Assembly (NCBI GenBank): GCA_022385805.1 | Contig: MU277702.1 | Location: 124,001 to 188,000 of the forward strand | DNA from: Pilatotrama ljubarskyi | Lineage: Eukaryota; Basidiomycota; Agaricomycetes; Polyporales; Polyporaceae | Length of the DNA stretch: 64,000 nucleotides | Reading direction: 5' to 3' | In this document: one piece after another, positions 59,601 through 64,000 of the stretch | Layout of the letters: the number at the start of each line of letters is the position of its first letter | How positions within the stretch are numbered: position 1 is the first letter of the stretch | The notes under the pieces: model-generated | What the model was told of the DNA's origin: nothing | Databases searched by the model: none | The model's input: only the letters and a program-made list of their open reading frames with translations | Program-made: the position numbers and the translations under genes

Positions 59601-60762
59601 GGCAACGCAGTCCCGATCATGGCGCAGAAGGGTCTCTGCGGCCATTCCAAGGGAGGCTCCGCTGCCTGGCAGTTGGCAGGGCTACTGCAGAGTGTAGATT
59701 CGGGTATCATACCCGGTAACCGTAACGCCGAGTGAGTACATGAAGCGAGCTCTGGGATCCACAGTGATGTTGACTCGACGTTTAGCAACATCGACGCGAA
59801 CTTCAAGCAGTACACCTACCTCATCTTCCCGTCGAAGACCATCCACACAGATGGCGTACGTGCTGGTGTCATGGTACGTTGAACTCGTTCCAGGTAAAAC
59901 GCCGTCTTGCTCACCTCCTGCACAATAGTCTTCCTTCGGCTTTGGCCAAGTCGGTGGAACTTGCCTCGTCATCCATCCGCGCTACCTGCTTGCTGCCCTC
60001 GAGCCCTCGATGTACGAGGCGTACAAGGAGAAGAACCGTCATCGTCAACGCCTCTGCTACAAGGCGATGAGCCAGATGATGATCTCGAACAGCCTAGTCC
60101 GTATCAAGGATGCACCCCCCTACAACAAGGAGCTCGAGGCACCGGTTCTGCTCAACCCGCTCGCTCGCGCATCATACAACGCCAAGACGGGCAGTTACGA
60201 GTTCACCCCGAAGCTGCCCACTAAGGCACCAGTGGACGTCTCCAATGTCAGCGCGGTTACTGAAGCCCTCTCCAAGGAGGCTACCGCTGGTGTAGGCGTC
60301 GATCAAGGTGAGATATTATATGTCGTAGACTTGACGTGATCTGTGACTGACGTTACTCTCTCCAGAGCTGATCTCTGCCGTTCCATCATGGAACCCCACC
60401 TTCGTCGAGCGCAACTTCACGGACGCCGAGATCGCCTACTGCCGCTCACAACCCTCGCCACCATCTTCCTTCGCAGCCCGCTGGGTCGGCAAGGAGGCCG
60501 TCTTCAAGTCGCTGGGCGTCGCGTCCAAGGGCGCTGCTGCGGCGATGAAGGACATCGAGATTCTCCCCGACGAGTCTGGCGTCCCGACCGTCACTCTGCA
60601 CGGCGCGGCGAAGGCCGCCGCGGACGCGAAGGGGATCAAGAAGGTCCACGTCTCTCTCAGCCACTCTGACGTGAGTGCACTTACACGGCTTGCATCGCGA
60701 CACACTTGCTGATGACTCTACAGACCACTGCAATCGCCTTTGCCCAGGCAACTTCCTCATAG
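47602..60762 (+). CDS. fas: Single-chain fungal fatty acid synthase (beta-alpha fusion)
   Basis: Cytosolic type I FAS making long-chain acyl-CoA from acetyl-CoA, malonyl-CoA and NADPH; about 3,900 residues over about 20 exons. Exon 1 is 47602-47676, followed by an unusually long 312-bp intron. Domains in order: acetyltransferase ([20 protein letters not shown] near 48765), enoyl reductase ([30 protein letters not shown], about 49.8-50.7 kb), dehydratase hot dog ([20 protein letters not shown], about 52.9 kb), malonyl/palmitoyl transferase ([27 protein letters not shown], about 53.2-54.8 kb). The frame then continues without a stop into the alpha half: Ala/Pro-rich linker, one ACP with the phosphopantetheine Ser in [11 protein letters not shown] (about 55.09 kb), Gly-rich linker, ketoreductase ([19 protein letters not shown], 56.6 kb), ketosynthase ([33 protein letters not shown]) and phosphopantetheinyl transferase ([24 protein letters not shown]). 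Stop at 60760-60762. Everything appears functional. Confidence 0.97.
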
Positions 60763-60949
60763 ATACCATCTCATATTCTGCTCTCGTGGTCTCCTGGTGG
60801 TACTCGCGTCGTCGTCTTCAGATTTCTCGCACTCGCATCGTCGTTCCCCCTGCACGTTTCGCATGTCTCTAATGTTCTCATGTATTTCATCATGATAATA
60901 GACTGTTATTCCTCTCCATCCCGCCTGCATCAAGTTTGGGCGTACACTG

Positions 60950-61924
60950 TTATTGTGAAGCAAAGTACAGCGTGTTGGCGACTATATACTCCGAGATGCT
61001 AGGTGTAACCATGCTCCTCCATCTCTCGTCGCCGCTCGCGACGAGTTGGCGCACTTCGCTGCTGCTATAGGTGCATTCCCGCTCTCCGATGTCGACGAAT
61101 GATAACCTCTGGTATGGCACAATCTTTCGCGCAAACTCGGCCATGTCGGCTTCTATCCTCTGCTCCTCCGCCCTGGGCACCCCACTGCTGACCCGTCGCG
61201 CACAGATGATCCGGGAGTCGTCTCCGTCTGAGGACATAAAGTGCTGAAGGGCCTCCATCATAGCGTCCTCACTCGCGTAGTAGCGGGGTGCGAAGAGGCG
61301 TACGACGGTATCCGTGCCCATGAGGAACGTGAGCTTTGGCGATGGAGGAACGACGGAAGGAGAGGCAGCCGTAACCTTGGCGGGATCGAGGAGCGCAGAA
61401 ATACGCCTGGTGAGGAAGTCGCGCAGGATCGCAGACTTGCCCACGAACGTCGGCTCGTCGATGATCGCGACAGCGACGTTTGAGTCGTGCGGGGCAGCCT
61501 CGTCGAGGATGCGGGACTCGGCTTGGGCGGCGGGGACATTCCGCGCGTGCGTGCGCGCGAGGTCGTGTGCGAGAAGCACCATCATATCCACGCGTTGCTC
61601 ATAGGTCGCATCCCCAGGCTTGAGCTGCTTGTCGGCATTGCGTACGGAGAGAAGGAGCAGTCGCGCGTCAAAGTCATTTGGAGACGATGCTGGCGGAACA
61701 TCTGTGGCAGGTGGAGGGAGTGTATTGGCGAGCGCGAGATGGGCCAACGTGGGCGGGTTGAAGGAGGAGTCAAGGACGGATATATGCAGCGTCGGGGATG
61801 GACTGGGATGTGGCGGAAGGGGCCAGCGAGGGTGGGAGGCGTGGATGAGTTCGATGACGGAGAGGCCTTTCTGGATACGTTGAAGCAAGGGGGCGTAGCT
61901 CATAGTGGTCGATATACGGTGCAT
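60950..61924 (-). CDS. POF1/NMNAT-like nucleotidyltransferase (324 aa)
   Basis: Nucleotidyltransferase-fold protein resembling yeast Pof1 and nicotinamide-mononucleotide adenylyltransferases, which make NAD from NMN and ATP. It is intronless. The start at 61924 gives MHRISTTMSYAPLLQRIQKG; the second Met at 61903 is an equally good start. The N-terminal ATP-binding motif is LDSSFNPPTLAHLALANTL (the GxFNPxHxxH equivalent, with Thr-x-x-His). The middle holds FLMGTDTVVRLFAPRYY, and the C-terminal motif TYSSSEVRQLVASG matches the ISSTxxR signature. A catalytic role is inferred from these two motifs; Pof1-type proteins have also been linked to protein quality control. It converges with FAS, with stops 188 bp apart. 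Confidence 0.8.
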   Translation of the reverse strand: MHRISTTMSYAPLLQRIQKGLSVIELIHASHPRWPLPPHPSPSPTLHISVLDSSFNPPTLAHLALANTLPPPATDVPPASSPNDFDARLLLLSVRNADKQLKPGDATYEQRVDMMVLLAHDLARTHARNVPAAQAESRILDEAAPHDSNVAVAIIDEPTFVGKSAILRDFLTRRISALLDPAKVTAASPSVVPPSPKLTFLMGTDTVVRLFAPRYYASEDAMMEALQHFMSSDGDDSRIICARRVSSGVPRAEEQRIEADMAEFARKIVPYQRLSFVDIGERECTYSSSEVRQLVASGDERWRSMVTPSISEYIVANTLYFASQ

Positions 61925-62427
61925 ATCTGCTACTATATGTCTAGTCGTACAGAGAGCTGAGACTGACCGGTTCCAAACGAGCGTACTTCAAGCAGTCCCC
62001 ACTCTCAACCACTTCTCGACGCCTGTAATCCCCCAAGACCTGTCACGGTCCTCGTTATTCCGCTGACCTTGAGCTTGGCTATCTCGACGGTGCACGAAGA
62101 CGATGGCACAGGACCGATGATAGCCAGGCGAGCAAGCGCAGAGAGAGCGTAGCTGGTGGAGATGGTGGCAGGAGTGAAGCCGAGTGAAGGCGGGAAAAGG
62201 GAGATATAGTACGTAAGATTGGCGGATGCTTTGATCTCCGATCGAAGAGTGGCATCGCGACTTGTTGCGAAAGACGCGTCTGCTCTCGACTACTGTAGAT
62301 ACCTCACAGAGCAGAGACCGTTTATTAGCAGCCATGCAGAAAGACGCCGACGGTTTTTACACGCCTGCTCCTGGTCAGTCGCCTCTCTCCCACCTCCGCC
62401 ACCCGTGGGACTCGCCACTCATCCAAG
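61925..62427. other. Divergent promoter region, POF1-like / DBP5
   Basis: About 500 bp between divergent start codons. An ATG at 62335 begins a short frame (MQKDADGFYTPAPG) that ends before or merges with the DBP5 leader; it is probably an upstream ORF or untranslated leader. No other gene is visible. Confidence 0.45.
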
Positions 62428-64000
62428 ATGTCAGATTCAGCGGCACCCGCAGATACCCCCGCCCCCGCGGCCGCCACCACCGACGCACCAGAGGGTGCAG
62501 CCGAGCCAAAGCAGCAGGATGCTGGTGCGTACGGCCCCGCTATGTCTCTACAGTTGCAACATCTCACCGATCGGCATGGCCAACAGTCACGGATCTCATC
62601 AAGTCGACGTTCGAGGTGTCGGTACGTCTGCGATTGCATATCCTGCTCGGACCCGTCTTGATCGCGTGCATTCGTCCCCGGCGGGCAGGTTACACTCGCA
62701 GATCAGCAAGCAGATCCCAACTCCCCGCTATACAGCGCCAAGACTTTCGAGGAGCTAGGGCTGTTCGTATGTTCGCGCTGGACAACGACGGACGCGTCTC
62801 TCATGCGCTTTGCTTGAACAGGCATCAAGATCTGCTCAAGGGCATCTACGACATGGGCTTCACTAAGCCGTCCAAGATCCAGGAGCGTGCACTTCCTCTG
62901 CTACTCAGGGATCCGTGAGTATCACATCTCCTTGGTCTGCACTAGGCACAGAGGGCCGCATATATCCACAAGGAGCTCAAGCTGCTCACCACCGCCTGAA
63001 GCCACCTCTGCTCTCCTGTCTAGATGCTTCCTTTGGCTCAATACGGTCGAATGAGCCGTCAATGCTCGTGCCTTTCGCACTACTTTAGTAGCTTACTCAC
63101 ACCACCAATCTAGTCCACAGAACATGATCGGGCAGTCGCAATCAGGTACTGGGAAGACGGCAGCATTCGTCCTGACCATGCTCAGTCGCGTCGATTTCTC
63201 CATCAACAAGCCTCAGGTAAGTTCTCCACTTCGAGATGATGCGTACGCACGACTGATTCCAACTATTCCTGTCCAGGCACTGTGCCTTGCGCCGTCGCGA
63301 GAGCTTGCACGGCAGATCATGTCCGTGGTTGTGGCGATGGGCAAGTTCACCCCGGTGCAAACAGAGTACGCGATCAAGGAGAGTCTCCCCAAAAGCGCGA
63401 GCAACGTGACTGCGCACGTCATCGTTGGGACGCCCGGTACTATGACCGACCTGATTAGGCGAAGGGTCATCGACGTGTCGGAGGTGAAGGTCTTCGTGCT
63501 CGATGAGGCCGACAACATGCTCGATAAGGACGGTCTTGGTGAACAGACGCTCCGGGTCAAGAAGTACGTAGCTCGCACCGCTGTCCATCCCGCGACAATG
63601 TTTGACTGTCGGTGCAGCATGCTGCCGAAAAACCGCCCCGTGCAGATCATCCTCTTCTCCGCGACATTCCCGGACCATGTGCGGAACTTCGCAAACAAGT
63701 TCGCTCCGAACGCCAACAAGATCGAGCTCCAGCGGAATGAGCTCTCTGTGGACAACATCCGGCAATTTTACATGGACTGCCGGAACGAGGAGCACAAGTA
63801 TGAGGTCTTGGTGTCGCTCTACAGCCTGTTGACGATCGGCCAGAGTATCATCTTCTGCCAGGTATGTCCCTGTGAGACGAGGCGCCGCCGTAGGGCTCAC
63901 CTTCGCGACAGCATCGACACACGGCGGACCGGATCTCCCAGCGAATGACGGCGGAGGGTCACAAGGTTGCGTCGCTGCACGGCGCGAAAGACGCTGCTGA
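62428..64000 (+). CDS. DBP5: DEAD-box RNA helicase DBP5/DDX19 (3' end outside window)
   Basis: ATP-dependent RNA helicase that remodels mRNPs at the cytoplasmic face of the nuclear pore during mRNA export, working with Gle1/IP6 and Nup159. The start gives [20 protein letters not shown], an Ala/Pro-rich leader. Exons then give [13 protein letters not shown] and [20 protein letters not shown] (Q motif). Next come [20 protein letters not shown] (Walker A, motif I), [11 protein letters not shown] (Ia), [11 protein letters not shown] (Ib), [11 protein letters not shown] (II, DEAD), [15 protein letters not shown] (III) and [14 protein letters not shown] (IV). The C-terminal RecA domain is cut by the window end. 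The PSKIQ and LDKDGLGEQ context fits DBP5 rather than other DEAD-box proteins. About six short introns are visible. Confidence 0.9.

Overview
The window is nuclear DNA from a filamentous basidiomycete, most likely an agaricomycete. Support comes from dense genes on both strands broken by many introns of about 50-60 bp, GC-rich coding sequence, a single-chain beta-alpha fungal fatty acid synthase, and small families typical of mushrooms (DUF6593-like, DUF6914-like, the fungal APH-type kinase family). I found no bacterial, viral, rRNA, tRNA or CRISPR signature.

Layout. 0-4 kb: a DUF6593-type protein, then about 3 kb with no gene I can support. 4-10 kb: a divergent pair, phosphoketolase (minus) and acetate kinase (plus), which together form a complete fungal phosphoketolase to acetyl-phosphate to acetate plus ATP route. 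10-13.6 kb: an FAD aromatic-ring-hydroxylase-like monooxygenase and an alpha/beta hydrolase, both minus. 14.5-20.4 kb: housekeeping genes, namely chaperonin CCT5, a FRA10AC1 homologue and the mitochondrial methyltransferase NDUFAF7. 20.6-26.3 kb: a decayed, mobile-element-rich interval. It holds an APH-fold kinase gene with a stop codon inside its catalytic loop, a DUF6914-like gene split by a 1.77-kb CACTA-like element carrying a nested MITE-like repeat, and a small broken copy of NDUFAF7 sequence. 27-36.5 kb: eIF6, paladin (three phosphatase-like repeats) and a Mid2-like single-span surface protein. 38-46 kb: an 851-residue low-complexity protein assembled from five exons, a poorly defined stretch, and a RUS/DUF647 mitochondrial-type protein. 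47.6-60.8 kb: the fatty acid synthase, about 3,900 residues. 60.9-64 kb: a POF1/NMNAT-like adenylyltransferase and the start of DEAD-box helicase DBP5, which runs off the window.

Functional links. Phosphoketolase and acetate kinase make acetate, which can become acetyl-CoA for the fatty acid synthase 40 kb away; this link is metabolic, not an operon. The best unusual observations are the CACTA-like insertion, where removing the element plus one 3-bp target copy restores an open frame, the linked phosphoketolase/acetate kinase pair, the nonsense codon in the APH catalytic loop, the broken NDUFAF7 copy, and two odd introns in the fatty acid synthase (a GC-AG intron, and one that splits the ketosynthase active-site Cys codon). 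All gene models are hand-spliced from the sequence and have no transcript support.
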